This document shows, piece by piece, positions 7,233 to 16,593 of a stretch of DNA of 64,000 nt. The notes under the pieces were generated by a model. It searched no databases, was not told the origin of the DNA, and saw only the letters and a program-made list of their open reading frames with translations. Every line of letters starts with the position of its first letter. Position 1 is the first letter of the stretch. This stretch comes from G963664585 sp963664585 (lineage in GTDB: Bacteria; Bacillota; Clostridia; Oscillospirales; Ruminococcaceae), in contig CAXXEO010000012.1 in assembly GCA_963664585.2 (NCBI GenBank), positions 31,127 through 95,126 on the forward strand, in the 5' to 3' direction. The position numbers were made by a program, and so were the translations under genes.

Positions 7233-9251
7233 CTATGTCTCTATTGTTTTGGTGTTGATATTTTCTGTCTGCCCGATCATATTTTTAAAACGGGCCTCGT
7301 CGATTATCTCGACTCCAAGATCATTGGCCTTCGTCAACTTGCTGCCCGCGTCTTCCCCGGCTAAAACAAAGTTTGTCTTTTTGGAAACTGATGAGGATAC
7401 CTTGCCACCCAAAGACAGGATCATTTCTTCAGCCTCATCCCGCTTTAAAGAGGGCAATGTGCCGGTGAGGACAAAGGTCAATCCCGCAAACCGGTTTGAA
7501 CGGGGAGCAGCCAAAGATTGCATATTAACGCCATAAGTCCTGAACCGCTCAATAGACCGCCGGTTCTGTTCGCGCGCGAAGAAGGCCACTACGCTTTCAG
7601 CCAGCACATGTCCAAAGCCGTCTATTGATTCAATAGCGGTAATCTCAGCGTCCATAATAGCATCAATATTACCAAATCGCAACCCCAGAAGCTCTGAGGT
7701 ACGCTTTCCGATTCCCCGAATACCTAAGGCAAAGATAAAACGTCCAAGATTATTGCTCTTTGACTTCTCGATGGCAGCTATAATATTAACAGCGCTCTTT
7801 TCGCCCATTCGCGCAAGAACGGCAACATCCTCAGCCTTTAACGCATAAAGGTCAGCAGGAGTGCTGATTAGCCCTGCGGAAAGAAAGCTTTCCGCATTGG
7901 CTTCCCCAAGCCCCTCAATGTCCATCGCGTCACGGCTGGCAAAATGAATAATGTGCTTTAAAAGCTGTGCGGGGCAGGACAAGTTTACACAACGCAGCAC
8001 CGCTTCATCATCACTCTTCTGTGCGGCTTGTCCGCAAGAGGGACAAAAAACCGGGATGACAAAAACCTGTGAATCGGCGGCATGCTCTTTGACTCCTACT
8101 ACTTCCGGGATAATCTCTCCCGCTTTGCGCACTGTGATAATATCGCCGATTCCAATTTGCTTTTCATTAATAAAATCTTGATTATGCAGTACCGCACGGC
8201 TTACTGTAGTTCCCGCTAAATGAATCGGCACAAAGACGGCTGTAGGGGTTAATGCGCCGGTACGTCCCACGTTGATCTCGATTTCTAAAAGCTTTGAATC
8301 CTTTTCTTCGGGCGGATATTTATAAGCAGCCGCCCATTTGGGAAATTTCGTCGTAGCTCCCAGTTGCTCTCTTTGTGAAAAGCTATTTACCTTTACAACA
8401 GCCCCATCCAGATCACAGGAAAAAGAATCGCGGTTTTCACCAATTCTTTTGACCTCCGCAATGGCATCCTCAATATTGTCATAACGGTTGTAGCTTGGTG
8501 ACACCGTAAAACCCAGGTCCTTCAAAAGATCAAGGGATTCGTCATGAGATGCTGGCGTTCTGCCCTCAATCTGTTGGATGTTAAACACGAATATATCCAA
8601 CATACGACCTTTCGTTATCTGCGGATCCTTTTGTCTCAGAGACCCGGCGGCGGCATTGCGAGGATTTTTAAAGGGATTCTCCTCTAATAACTCCTGCTGG
8701 GCGACTAGAGACTGAAAGCTTTCTTTTGGCATATAGACCTCTCCCCTGACTTCGAGAAAAGGTAAAGGACTCTTGAGTTTTTTGGGTATATGCTTGATCG
8801 TTCGCAGGTTTTCGGTCACGTCCTCGCCAACAAAGCCGTCTCCTCTGGTTGATCCGCGGATAAATACCCCATCAACGTATTCTAAGGATACCGAAAGCCC
8901 ATCAATCTTCGGCTCAACAATATAAGCGGGTATTGGAACCACTGAACGCACTCTTTGGTCGAAGGCAATCAGCTCATCCCATGAAAACACGTCCTGAAGC
9001 GAACCCATCTGCACTTTGTGCCTCACCTCGGCAAAAGTGTTCATTGCCCGTCCACCCACGATAGCTGTAGGTGAATCAGCGGTGGCGAGCGCAGGATAGC
9101 GTTCTTCCAATTCACGAAGTTCCTGGGTGAGCTTGTCATACTCATAATCCTCGATCTGGGGATTATCCTGATTGTAATAAAGGTCGCCGTGGTACTTGAT
9201 CAGCTTTCGGAGCTCAGCTGCCCTTACTTTTGGCATTTCTGTTTCCATCAC
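7233..9251 (-). CDS. ligA: NAD-dependent DNA ligase
   Basis: 672 aa, the full family length. Domains in order: Ia (about 1-70), adenylation domain with nucleophile Lys115 in EPKIDGLS, OB fold, a zinc finger with CPSCGQ...CVNLSCPAQ (about 405-432), helix-hairpin-helix repeats (LARMGEKSAVNII, LGIRGIGKRTSELLG, IDGFGHVLAES), and a C-terminal BRCT domain (about 590-665, LTGTLPSLKRDEAEEMI). It seals nicks in replication and repair. It lies upstream of gatC on the same strand, but the 146-bp gap leaves operon membership open. Confidence 0.98.
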   Translation of the reverse strand: MMETEMPKVRAAELRKLIKYHGDLYYNQDNPQIEDYEYDKLTQELRELEERYPALATADSPTAIVGGRAMNTFAEVRHKVQMGSLQDVFSWDELIAFDQRVRSVVPIPAYIVEPKIDGLSVSLEYVDGVFIRGSTRGDGFVGEDVTENLRTIKHIPKKLKSPLPFLEVRGEVYMPKESFQSLVAQQELLEENPFKNPRNAAAGSLRQKDPQITKGRMLDIFVFNIQQIEGRTPASHDESLDLLKDLGFTVSPSYNRYDNIEDAIAEVKRIGENRDSFSCDLDGAVVKVNSFSQREQLGATTKFPKWAAAYKYPPEEKDSKLLEIEINVGRTGALTPTAVFVPIHLAGTTVSRAVLHNQDFINEKQIGIGDIITVRKAGEIIPEVVGVKEHAADSQVFVIPVFCPSCGQAAQKSDDEAVLRCVNLSCPAQLLKHIIHFASRDAMDIEGLGEANAESFLSAGLISTPADLYALKAEDVAVLARMGEKSAVNIIAAIEKSKSNNLGRFIFALGIRGIGKRTSELLGLRFGNIDAIMDAEITAIESIDGFGHVLAESVVAFFAREQNRRSIERFRTYGVNMQSLAAPRSNRFAGLTFVLTGTLPSLKRDEAEEMILSLGGKVSSSVSKKTNFVLAGEDAGSKLTKANDLGVEIIDEARFKNMIGQTENINTKTIET

Positions 9252-9682
9252 ATCTACCTCAAAAATCCTTTTTACTGTTTTAAACTATCCACTCTCGGCC
9301 TTGCAGCAATAAAAGAGTTACCGCCTAAAAGGGGTTTTATATGTTCTGCCATTATGTGTGTATTCACGCAAAGCTCTTTCTCCAGTCAAAATCGAAGATA
9401 AGGGTTTTATGGATTTGCCATTATATGTGGATGATTATACCACAGTATTCCCATTTTTTACAGCACTCAAAGCCTTTATATAAATTGTGTTAATAGAGAT
9501 CGGGTTAAGATAGCGATATATTTTTTTATACTACAATAGGGGGAACTCACTGGTTTTTTATACGATTTCAAACACAAACCCATCCGATAAAGACGCAATA
9601 GATGTTTACGCGACTTATATGCCATAAATAAGCAAAATGCCATTTGCAACTAGAAAATCACTTTGCAACTTGATGACTACGA
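9252..9682. other. Intergenic region upstream of ligA; imperfect short direct repeat
   Basis: No convincing gene. Two related stretches, about 9328-9360 and 9398-9430, share the wording AAGGGGTTTTAT...TGCCATTATGTG and AAGGGTTTTATGGATTTGCCATTATATGTG, which suggests a decayed 70-bp duplication. The rest, up to the LysR gene end, is AT-rich with no strong hairpin. Confidence 0.45.
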
Positions 9683-10612
9683 TTATCCGAGTCCCAGTAC
9701 AATTGTCTTGAACTTCTGCGCCGCTATGGAGCAAACCGAGTCTTTACGCTCAATCAGTCCAAGTGCCCGCTTTGGAAGGCTTTCGGCAAGCGGAATCTGA
9801 AATACCGACTCATTATCAATAAAATTCCCGCACAGCTCAAACGGAATGAACGCAAGTCCCATATTGTTTTTTACAAAACTGATTATGAGATCAAGGCTGC
9901 CAAGTTCAAGCATTGGAGACAATTGCAAGCCGTGGTTAGCAAAATAGTTGTCTTGGCAAATACGGCTGTTGCTTTTGCGCTCAAGCATGACAAGGGGATA
10001 AACGGAAACCTCTTGTGGTGAGAGTTTTGCTTTCACTAAACTCTGATAGTCTGTACCGCCAACAAGCACATCCTGAATCCCCAAGCAATGCGAAGTAATA
10101 AGTAGATCGTTGTTAAGGGGAAGGTTGACAAAACCAAAGTCAACCTTCCCGCTTTTCACTAAATCTGCGGTTTCCAGTGAGGTGCGGTTCGTTATTTCGA
10201 ATCTTATGCCGGGATATTGCTTGGTCATGCTTGTAATATATGGAAGCAAAAAGTAATTGCAAATGGTATCGCTTGCACTCAGCGAAATTTTACCGCTGTC
10301 AAGATGGACAAGCTTTTCAACCTTTATCTCCGCAAGTGAGATATGTGAAAACGCAGCTTTCAGCTCAGAAAAAAGCGCGTCGCCTTCTTTTGTGAGTGTG
10401 ATACCTTTTTTTGTCCTTACGCAAAGAATTGCGCCAAGCTGTGATTCGAGTGTTTTGAGCGCAACGCTGACATTGGGCTGGGTAACAAATAGGTTTTCAG
10501 CCGCGTGTGTCAAATTTCGTGCTTTGCCGATTTCGAAGAATATCTTATACAGCTCAAGAGAAATACCTTTCACATTTTCACATCCATAAGTTATATTTAT
10601 TGATATCATCAA
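9683..10612 (-). CDS. LysR-family transcriptional regulator
   Basis: 309 aa. An N-terminal winged helix-turn-helix of the LysR type is clear (YKIFFEIGKARNLTHAAENLFVTQPNVSVALKTLE). A periplasmic-binding-like effector domain follows (about 105-305, with typical KISLSASDTICNYFLLPYI and GKVDFGFVNLP stretches). Members bind as tetramers and usually control a divergent neighbour, here the purA-like gene. The ATG at 10612 lacks a clear ribosome site; a GTG some 12 codons in, preceded by GGATG, is an alternative start. ATTGAT-ATC-ATCAAT at 10597-10611, overlapping the start, could be part of an operator. Confidence 0.9.
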   Translation of the reverse strand: MMISINITYGCENVKGISLELYKIFFEIGKARNLTHAAENLFVTQPNVSVALKTLESQLGAILCVRTKKGITLTKEGDALFSELKAAFSHISLAEIKVEKLVHLDSGKISLSASDTICNYFLLPYITSMTKQYPGIRFEITNRTSLETADLVKSGKVDFGFVNLPLNNDLLITSHCLGIQDVLVGGTDYQSLVKAKLSPQEVSVYPLVMLERKSNSRICQDNYFANHGLQLSPMLELGSLDLIISFVKNNMGLAFIPFELCGNFIDNESVFQIPLAESLPKRALGLIERKDSVCSIAAQKFKTIVLGLG

Positions 10613-10684
10613 TATTATTCATTTTATTTATTCTTGTCAATGCGTTAAGCTTATAATCGTAATCTTTTGATAGGATGTGATTTT
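10598..10684 (+). promoter_or_regulatory. Divergent lysR/purA regulatory region with purA -10 box
   Basis: A TATAAT hexamer at 10652-10657 lies 27 bp before the purA ATG. TTGTCA at about 10635 is too close (12-bp spacer) to be a normal -35, so a regulated promoter is likely. The inverted repeat ATTGAT-ATC-ATCAAT at the lysR start is a candidate LysR half-site. This is read from sequence only. Confidence 0.4.
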
Positions 10685-11953
10685 ATGGTAAAGGTAGTTG
10701 TCGGGGCGCAGTTCGGGGACGAAGGCAAAGGCAAGATGGTTGACTATTTCGCAAATGACGCAAATCTAGTTGTCAGATTTCAAGGCGGCGATAACGCGGG
10801 GCGCACCGTCATCAATGAACATGGCGTGTTTAAGCTACACATCATACCCTGCGGTATATTTCACGAAAGATGCAAATGCCTGATTGGAACTGGCACAGTT
10901 GTCAATCCAGATGTGCTGATTGAAGAAATAGAAATGCTCCAATCAGCCGGTATTGATACTTCAAACTTGTATCTGTCCGAAAAGGCACAGCTGATCATGC
11001 CGTGGCATGTTGAGCTTGACAAAGCAATGGAACGCTCGGGCGGAATCGGTACAACAAAACGCGGTATTGGGCAGGCATACGCTGATAAGTTCTTACGTAA
11101 AAACCTGCGTGCGGAGGATTTGCGGGATATGACAAGTATGAAAGAAAGGCTTACCGCTCACCTTGTAATGGTAAACGCACAGCTTGCCTTTTTTGATGCA
11201 GAGCAGGTGTCAATAGCAGGCGTAATAGAAAAATACACATTTTGGCAGGAGAAGCTGGAATTAATGCTTTGCAACCCGCTTGAAATGGTACATTCACATA
11301 TCAACACCGGCAAAAACATCTTATTTGAGGGGCAGCTCGGCGTCATGAAGGATATTGATCTTGGCATCTATCCGTTTGTCACTTCATCAAACCCTGTCGC
11401 GGCTTATGCTGCGGTCAGCAGCGGTTTTTCACCACGATATATCGACTGCATATCCGGCGTCTGTAAGGCATTTTCCAGCGCGGTCGGCGACGGACCGTTT
11501 TCGACTGAAATGCCGGAAATAGACGCGGCACGCCTTCGCGGGACAGGACAAAACCCTGACGATGAATATGGTGCCCGAACCGGACGTTCACGGCGTATTG
11601 GGTGGCTTGACTTACCGGTTCTGCGATACGCAAGCCTGATAAACGGCTTTGACGAACTCGTCCTGACAAAGCTGGACAAACTTGATACACTGTCGGAAAT
11701 CAAAATTTGCACGGACTATATGCTTGATGGCAAGGTCATTGACAGTATGCCCAACACCACCAATATGTGCCGTGTTAAGCCCGTATATCAAACTCTGCCG
11801 GGCTGGATGACGGACACCTCCGGCTGCAAAAGCTTTGACGAATTGCCCACGCACGCAAGGCAATATGTGCAGGCAATCAGCAAGTCCGTGGGTGTTCCCA
11901 TTCTCTATATCGGCAACGGCCCAAAAAGAGAAAATGTGATTATAGTTGATTAA
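10685..11953 (+). CDS. purA: Adenylosuccinate synthetase-like protein with altered catalytic His
   Basis: 422 aa from the ATG at 10685 (AGGATGTGA upstream; a start at 10667 is less likely). PurA condenses IMP and aspartate, using GTP, in AMP synthesis. Present are GDEGKGK with the catalytic Asp12, GTTKRGIGQAYADK, VGDGPFSTEM and the C-terminal nucleotide-binding stretch ending IGNGPKRE. Unusual: the NAGHT motif, whose His is the general acid in E. coli PurA, reads NAGRT (Arg40, codon CGC). GATTGR reads GARTGR. So it may be a divergent PurA or a related ligase with a different substrate. It stands alone, divergent from a LysR gene, rather than in a pur operon. Its final IVD-stop codons lie inside palindromic repeat copy 2. 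Confidence 0.85.
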   Translation: MVKVVVGAQFGDEGKGKMVDYFANDANLVVRFQGGDNAGRTVINEHGVFKLHIIPCGIFHERCKCLIGTGTVVNPDVLIEEIEMLQSAGIDTSNLYLSEKAQLIMPWHVELDKAMERSGGIGTTKRGIGQAYADKFLRKNLRAEDLRDMTSMKERLTAHLVMVNAQLAFFDAEQVSIAGVIEKYTFWQEKLELMLCNPLEMVHSHINTGKNILFEGQLGVMKDIDLGIYPFVTSSNPVAAYAAVSSGFSPRYIDCISGVCKAFSSAVGDGPFSTEMPEIDAARLRGTGQNPDDEYGARTGRSRRIGWLDLPVLRYASLINGFDELVLTKLDKLDTLSEIKICTDYMLDGKVIDSMPNTTNMCRVKPVYQTLPGWMTDTSGCKSFDELPTHARQYVQAISKSVGVPILYIGNGPKRENVIIVD

Positions 11954-12045
11954 CTTGAAAACAACTTGTGATTTCTTCCCCCGCCGAAGGCGGGGAAAGA
12001 AAATGACGTTTTCTATATAGCCAGTTTTTAAGTTAATTGGCTATA
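11941..12045 (+). repeat. Palindromic repeat family A, copy 2 (overlaps purA stop)
   Basis: 105 bp from TATAGTTGATTAACTTG to AAGTTAATTGGCTATA. The central arm CTTCCCCCGCC-GAA-GGCGGGG forms a strong hairpin. The first 13 bases encode the last residues and the TAA stop of purA, so the repeat was inserted, or is tolerated, exactly at the gene end. It may also act as a transcript-end structure. Confidence 0.95.
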
Positions 12046-12142
12046 TGTATCATAAAGGATTGTACCTAATGCGATATCCAAATTGATTCAACTGATTGAT
12101 ACACCTTGTGATCGCGTTTGAAGAGATATTTCCAGATATATA

Positions 12143-12183
12143 ATGCAAGGCTTGATGGCTGATAAGACCATTAAGCCTTGCAT
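12143..12183. other. 11-bp perfect hairpin in the purA-yunB convergent gap
   Basis: ATGCAAGGCTT and AAGCCTTGCAT flank a 19-nt loop in the gap (12046-12286) between the convergent purA and yunB genes. There is no T-run directly after it on either strand, so it is a possible weak terminator or processing stem. Nothing else stands out in the gap. Confidence 0.5.
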
Positions 12184-12286
12184 ACTGTTATCAGGGAAAA
12201 ATAGAATATTTTAACGGTTTGAGTGGTATGCCACTATTACACCTCAAATAAATAAATCCCGTTCATTTAAGAAATTCTTTTAGGCT

Positions 12287-12967
12287 CTATTTACTGCTAT
12301 GGTCAAATATTTGGTCAGTTGTTGATCGGGTATCCCCGGTGACCTCTGTAAACGAGCCGGGCACCACACCAACAATGACTGTCTCAGCCAGACATACATT
12401 GGTGATTACCTCAGTGGACACGCTATAGCCCGGCACAATCGCCGTAATCGTTACATTCATTTCCAAAAAAATCTGATGACGGGTCTGATTGATTCCAGCC
12501 GAATCAAAATAGTTTTTAATCTGTGATTGTGCGAATCCAGCGGGGATGATTCTAAACTCCACTCTCGGGCCGCGGCCGGAAAAGAGCTCACCCCCAAGCA
12601 AAGTCCCAATGGGTACGCGAATTGTCTGCTGCTCAAGTTCGGCGATGCGTTTGGAAACCGTATTGGTCAGCTTCGCCTTGATTAAGTTGAGGGCGACCAT
12701 ATTGGTTTGAATGGAACTGACCTCGCCATTTTCACCGAAAGTAACGTTCACAATTTTATCATAAGTAATATTTTCACTGGCAAGGGCATCTTTGATTGCA
12801 TCATTGATGGCAATGGTGGCATACACCTTTGCCTGATACGAGGACACTGATTTAACAATTGGTCTGATTTTTGAATCAAGAAATATTAAGGCTATGAACA
12901 TAACAAGGGGTATTATGCTCATCCGAAAAAGTAAAGACGCCTGCCGGGAGATAAAAAATCTGCGCAT
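12287..12967 (-). CDS. yunB: Sporulation protein YunB
   Basis: 226 aa from the ATG at 12967, chosen for GGAGGC 6 bases upstream; the longer frame to 13060 is not family-like. It has one N-terminal membrane helix (about residues 13-30) and a long extracytoplasmic part with the YunB pattern: IKDALASENITYDKIV, GEVSSIQTNMVALNLIKAKLT, IPIGTLLGG-type and PGYSVSTEV segments. In Bacillus yunB is a sigma-E gene whose loss impairs spore formation; the molecular role is unknown. It stands as a single gene here, with repeat copy 3 upstream. Confidence 0.93.
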   Translation of the reverse strand: MRRFFISRQASLLFRMSIIPLVMFIALIFLDSKIRPIVKSVSSYQAKVYATIAINDAIKDALASENITYDKIVNVTFGENGEVSSIQTNMVALNLIKAKLTNTVSKRIAELEQQTIRVPIGTLLGGELFSGRGPRVEFRIIPAGFAQSQIKNYFDSAGINQTRHQIFLEMNVTITAIVPGYSVSTEVITNVCLAETVIVGVVPGSFTEVTGDTRSTTDQIFDHSSK

Positions 12968-13144
12968 AAAGCCTCCAACGGACGGCGTCACCGCCGTTTC
13001 AGAATGAATTTGAGTTAAAAATTGAAAACTTACTTTAAAATCATTATATTCAACTTGCATTTTCTGTGAGTACAGTAAATCGTGCGCTAAATCAGTATCG
13101 ATGATGCTTTTAAAGCAATTAATTAAATAAATACAATTTATTTC

Positions 13145-13250
13145 TATAGTTGATTAACTTGAAAACAAGCTTGTGATTTCTTCCCCCGCCGAAGGCGGGG
13201 GAAGAAAATGACGTTTTATATATAGCCAGTTTTTAAGTTAATTGGCCATA
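13145..13250 (+). repeat. Palindromic repeat family A, copy 3
   Basis: 106 bp with near-consensus ends (TATAGTTGATTAACTTG ... AAGTTAATTGGCCATA) and an intact CTTCCCCCGCC-GAA-GGCGGGGGAAG centre. It lies between the yunB start and the end of the M20 gene. A further small hairpin (TCTGCCCCACC-TAT-GGCGTGGCAGA) follows at about 13253-13280 and resembles family C. Confidence 0.95.
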
Positions 13251-13308
13251 TCTGTCTGCCCCACCTATGGCGTGGCAGAGATAATCTCTCTCTTTATTAT
13301 TGATAATG

Positions 13309-13340
13309 AAAAAGGGACCGGTTATAAAACCGATCCCTTT
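13309..13340 (-). terminator. Terminator of the M20 amidohydrolase gene
   Basis: On the minus strand AAAGGGATCGGTT-TTAT-AACCGGTCCC is followed by TTTTT, a classic stem and T-tract 18 bp after the gene's stop codon. Confidence 0.85.
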
Positions 13341-13357
13341 CGCTTGACTTTTTGCAG

Positions 13358-14554
13358 TTATTTACTCAAAACATCCAGAGCGACGGCGAGTGCTGCCATC
13401 ACTCCATATTTCAGGCCACTCTCATCCATATCGAAGAGGGCGTTATGCATACCACCGCCTGTACCCTTTTCTGGTGTGTGAATACCCACAGTGATAAACA
13501 AACCAGGAGCTTCTTTCATGAAATAGGCGTAGCTTTCCGAACCCATGGACGGAGTTGCTTCATGTACGGCATCTTCTCCTAGAATACCGGCAAGCACTTT
13601 TTTAGCGGATTGGGCAGCGGCCTTATCGTTGATGACGCTGGGATTAGGTCCAATCAGCTCGATTGGCCTTACCTCACAGTTATACATCTTGGCAGTATTC
13701 TCAATGATTGAGTTAAATGCCTCAATAAAGGGGATGGCGCCTTTCTCTTCCGAATAGAAGCGAAGCGATCCACCGAAGCGCACCTCGTCAGGAATGATAT
13801 TGGTCTTGTTGCTGCTGGCGGTAAGGATGCCCATGGAAGAGGTAAGCGGATCGAAGGGGTCAACATGACGCCAGCGCAGAGTATTATAGCTGTTATAGAT
13901 GGCGACAAAGCAGTCAATGGGGTTATTGAAGAGATCAGGACGTGAGCCATGGCCACCTTTGCCACGGATAGCATACTCAAACAGATAGTATCCTGCGTTC
14001 ACGGGTCCGCTGGCAATCTGCACCTGACCGGCCGGGACAGTGTCAATGACATGCATGCCCCAGCAGAAATCATATTTTAGATCGTTCTGTTTCATATAGT
14101 TGATGAGGTTAATCACCTCACCGTGTCCGGCCTCTTCTCCTCTCTCAAAGGCGGCGATCACTCTTCCATTAAACTGATCTGTATTTTTTGAGAGAATCTT
14201 AGCAATCCCCAAAAGCATGGCGGTATGAGAGTCGTGCCCGCACATGTGGGAAACTCCGGGGCATTTAGAAATACAGTTTTTAGGTCCTTTGAGGTTAACG
14301 GGTGATTCATTGATGGGCAATGCGTCGACATCCGCTCTGAGCAACACGGTTTTACCGGGACCTTTGCCTTCGATCACACCGATTACGCCGCCCTGAGGAA
14401 CATTTATCGCCTTGATTCCAAGACTTTCAAGCTCATTTATGATATAGGCAACGGTATTCTCTTCACGCCCGGAGAGCTCTGGATTTTCATGAATATGACG
14501 CCTGTGCTTGATAATATAGTCTTCTGTTTCAATGGCCAGTTCTTTGATGTTCAT
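13358..14554 (-). CDS. M20-family metal-dependent amidohydrolase (amino-acid N-acyl hydrolase type)
   Basis: 398 aa, typical of the M20D group (hippurate, indole-acetyl-amino-acid and N-acetyl-diaminopimelate hydrolases). The family start RRHIHENPELSGREENT, the metal-binding CGHDSHTAMLLG (about residues 105-116), the acidic FERGEEAGHGE and the C-terminal PSMGSESYAYF are all visible. It should be a cytoplasmic dimer using two divalent metals to cleave an amide bond on a small substrate, which the sequence does not identify. It is a single gene with its own terminator. The second M20 protein in the window (63030-64000) belongs to a different subgroup. Confidence 0.93.
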   Translation of the reverse strand: MNIKELAIETEDYIIKHRRHIHENPELSGREENTVAYIINELESLGIKAINVPQGGVIGVIEGKGPGKTVLLRADVDALPINESPVNLKGPKNCISKCPGVSHMCGHDSHTAMLLGIAKILSKNTDQFNGRVIAAFERGEEAGHGEVINLINYMKQNDLKYDFCWGMHVIDTVPAGQVQIASGPVNAGYYLFEYAIRGKGGHGSRPDLFNNPIDCFVAIYNSYNTLRWRHVDPFDPLTSSMGILTASSNKTNIIPDEVRFGGSLRFYSEEKGAIPFIEAFNSIIENTAKMYNCEVRPIELIGPNPSVINDKAAAQSAKKVLAGILGEDAVHEATPSMGSESYAYFMKEAPGLFITVGIHTPEKGTGGGMHNALFDMDESGLKYGVMAALAVALDVLSK

Positions 14555-14566
14555 AGACTCACTCCT

Positions 14567-15049
14567 TACATGATGTTGGTATTATTGTCGGTGCTGATTT
14601 TGGTAAAATATTGATTATAGCAATTGGTAAAATAAAGACAAAGATTTAAACTATGTCTGCGCCGCCGCGGGGGGCAAAAAAACAGAAAGAAATTCCGATT
14701 ATTCAAATAATTGCTACAGTCATCCTTACAGCACACGCTAATTCTTATTATATTTTCATACCATGTAAAAATCAAACACTATTTCCCTGATTTTTCATTT
14801 TCTTCTCTTTCCCTTTCATCGAACGAGTATGTTATAATATCTGTAATGCACTTTATAAAACTGTTTTACGGGTCATATAAGCACAGTTCATTACCTTTTA
14901 TTTCTCATCGACTTCTCCTATTAAAGAGCTTTTTTTACCGATCGGTAAACTTTTTTTCAAAGGAACCGACGGCGATGGCCAATTAAATCATAAGTCCTAC
15001 GGGTTTTATGGTATAATATAAGAATATGGTTCATCTGTTTGGAGGTCAT
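14567..15049 (+). promoter_or_regulatory. Intergenic region with promoter elements for the 15050 gene
   Basis: About 480 AT-rich bases without a convincing gene. TATAAT at 15012-15017, 33 bp before the ATG, is a good -10 box, though no clear -35 lies at 17 bp. A second TATAAT occurs near 14834. A GC-rich clump at 14660-14680 (CGCCGCCGCGGGGGGC) could be another hairpin remnant. Confidence 0.45.
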
Positions 15050-16582
15050 ATGTTAGACATCAAAAAATTAAAAAATATTCTTATGATTTCCCTGATAGCA
15101 GTCACACTTTCAATCTGTGTGCTGCTCGCCCCCTATCTTGGGCTTTTTTCCGGTTGGTCAGAAATAGAATCTTCAAATAACAAAATTCGATGTAGGGCGG
15201 GCAGTGTAGATTTCGCTGTATTGATCATTAGTGACGATTCTCTGAGTTCATCCTACACGCGTGATCTCACACTCTTTTTTCTTCGAAATAACGCCAACAT
15301 TGCCTTACTGAATACAGCGGATGTCAGTGTCGAGACGGTTGAAAATGCTCTTAGCTCAATACAGGAAAAGTTATCTGTTCCTTCTGCGAGAACACTTCTT
15401 GTCGGCTGCGGCAAAGCCGGTGAACGGCTTGCAGTTTCCCTGCCCTCACTTACCAGTCCGGTGATGGGATCAGTGCTTGCGCAGGTGTCATCGAATTCAG
15501 ATGCCCTACTTGAAAAAGGCTTATTAAACGAGAATAATATATCGCCCCGCACGCTTATCATTGGCGACACGGATTATGCAGATAAAATGACTGGACTATA
15601 TAATCTTCTCGCTTCCGACAATATAAAGACCACCGGAGGCACCTATAAAGCCGAACGAGAGAGTATTTCACTTGTTGTCTCACCGACCGTAGCCATGTCC
15701 GGTGCCGTTTTTTCGGGTCACTTTTTTACCGAGCTGGGCAACTGGCTTGGGTTGCGTCTGGGAGTTTCCTGCTCTGCTATTCCCTTTTTAACTTTGAGGA
15801 CAGCAAGCTGGATCGCTTTGGGAGTGACACTGATCATCGCATTGGCTTCTGCTTATCTGATTTCCTCTTTTACCATGCTTAACGGCAGCTATTCAGTCGT
15901 ATCGACCGCAATTAACCACCCCGGGCGTTTCATCGCTTTCCGTGTGGTATTCGGATTGATTTCCTCATTAGCCGCCGCTGTCCTGGCGTTTAGTTTTCTA
16001 TCCTTTGACCTCCCTGTTTCCACCATTGGGGTCGCTTTTTTTGCTTATTTACTCGCTTCCTCAGCCATCAGCGCGGCACTCTACCGAACCGGATACATGC
16101 CCGGTGTGCATAAGATGCCACAACGGCTCAAAATCCGGGGCACGATTCAAGGTTTCTCACTCGCTCTGATCGCTGCGGCTTTTGTTTCTTTAGCGGGAAT
16201 TGCACTTGCTTATACCGGATTTTGGGCAGCGACTACCAATGCATTTCACGTCTTGTATTTCGCATTTATCATTCCCTTTTCGGTACTCGTTTTTCTGGAA
16301 ATCAGCGCTGAATGCCTTGTGGTCGAGAGCCTAGGCATGGGAATAACAGGTGGCTTCCTGTTTGTACTGACACGGTATTATCCCCTTGTGTTTTTTGCTG
16401 CCGCTTTTCTTCCGGTAGGGATGTTCCCCGCACTGGCGCTTGCGGTAAAGTGTCTGCTTGCCCTCATCGCTGCGGTGATGACAGGACGCCTTATTGAACG
16501 GCTTTCTTCCTCACCGCTTTTTTCAGCCGTTCTTTCTTCTACCATCATATGCGGGTTTCTCGCCTTTTTAACAAATCAGTAG
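15050..16582 (+). CDS. Multi-pass membrane protein of unknown function
   Basis: 510 aa from the ATG at 15050, with GGAGG six bases upstream. There is one N-terminal helix (about 8-28), an extracytoplasmic domain of about 200 residues, then roughly eight hydrophobic helices from residue 240 to the C-terminus. The soluble part contains LLVGCGKAGERLAVSLPS and a VSPTVAMSGAVFSGHFF stretch. I do not recognise the family; the layout faintly resembles envelope proteins with a MctB-like exposed domain, but that is only an impression. It is followed 11 bp later by a Smr-domain gene and then a DUF3810-type gene, so the three probably form an operon. Confidence 0.7.
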   Translation: MLDIKKLKNILMISLIAVTLSICVLLAPYLGLFSGWSEIESSNNKIRCRAGSVDFAVLIISDDSLSSSYTRDLTLFFLRNNANIALLNTADVSVETVENALSSIQEKLSVPSARTLLVGCGKAGERLAVSLPSLTSPVMGSVLAQVSSNSDALLEKGLLNENNISPRTLIIGDTDYADKMTGLYNLLASDNIKTTGGTYKAERESISLVVSPTVAMSGAVFSGHFFTELGNWLGLRLGVSCSAIPFLTLRTASWIALGVTLIIALASAYLISSFTMLNGSYSVVSTAINHPGRFIAFRVVFGLISSLAAAVLAFSFLSFDLPVSTIGVAFFAYLLASSAISAALYRTGYMPGVHKMPQRLKIRGTIQGFSLALIAAAFVSLAGIALAYTGFWAATTNAFHVLYFAFIIPFSVLVFLEISAECLVVESLGMGITGGFLFVLTRYYPLVFFAAAFLPVGMFPALALAVKCLLALIAAVMTGRLIERLSSSPLFSAVLSSTIICGFLAFLTNQ

Positions 16583-16593
16583 GAGTGATCAGC

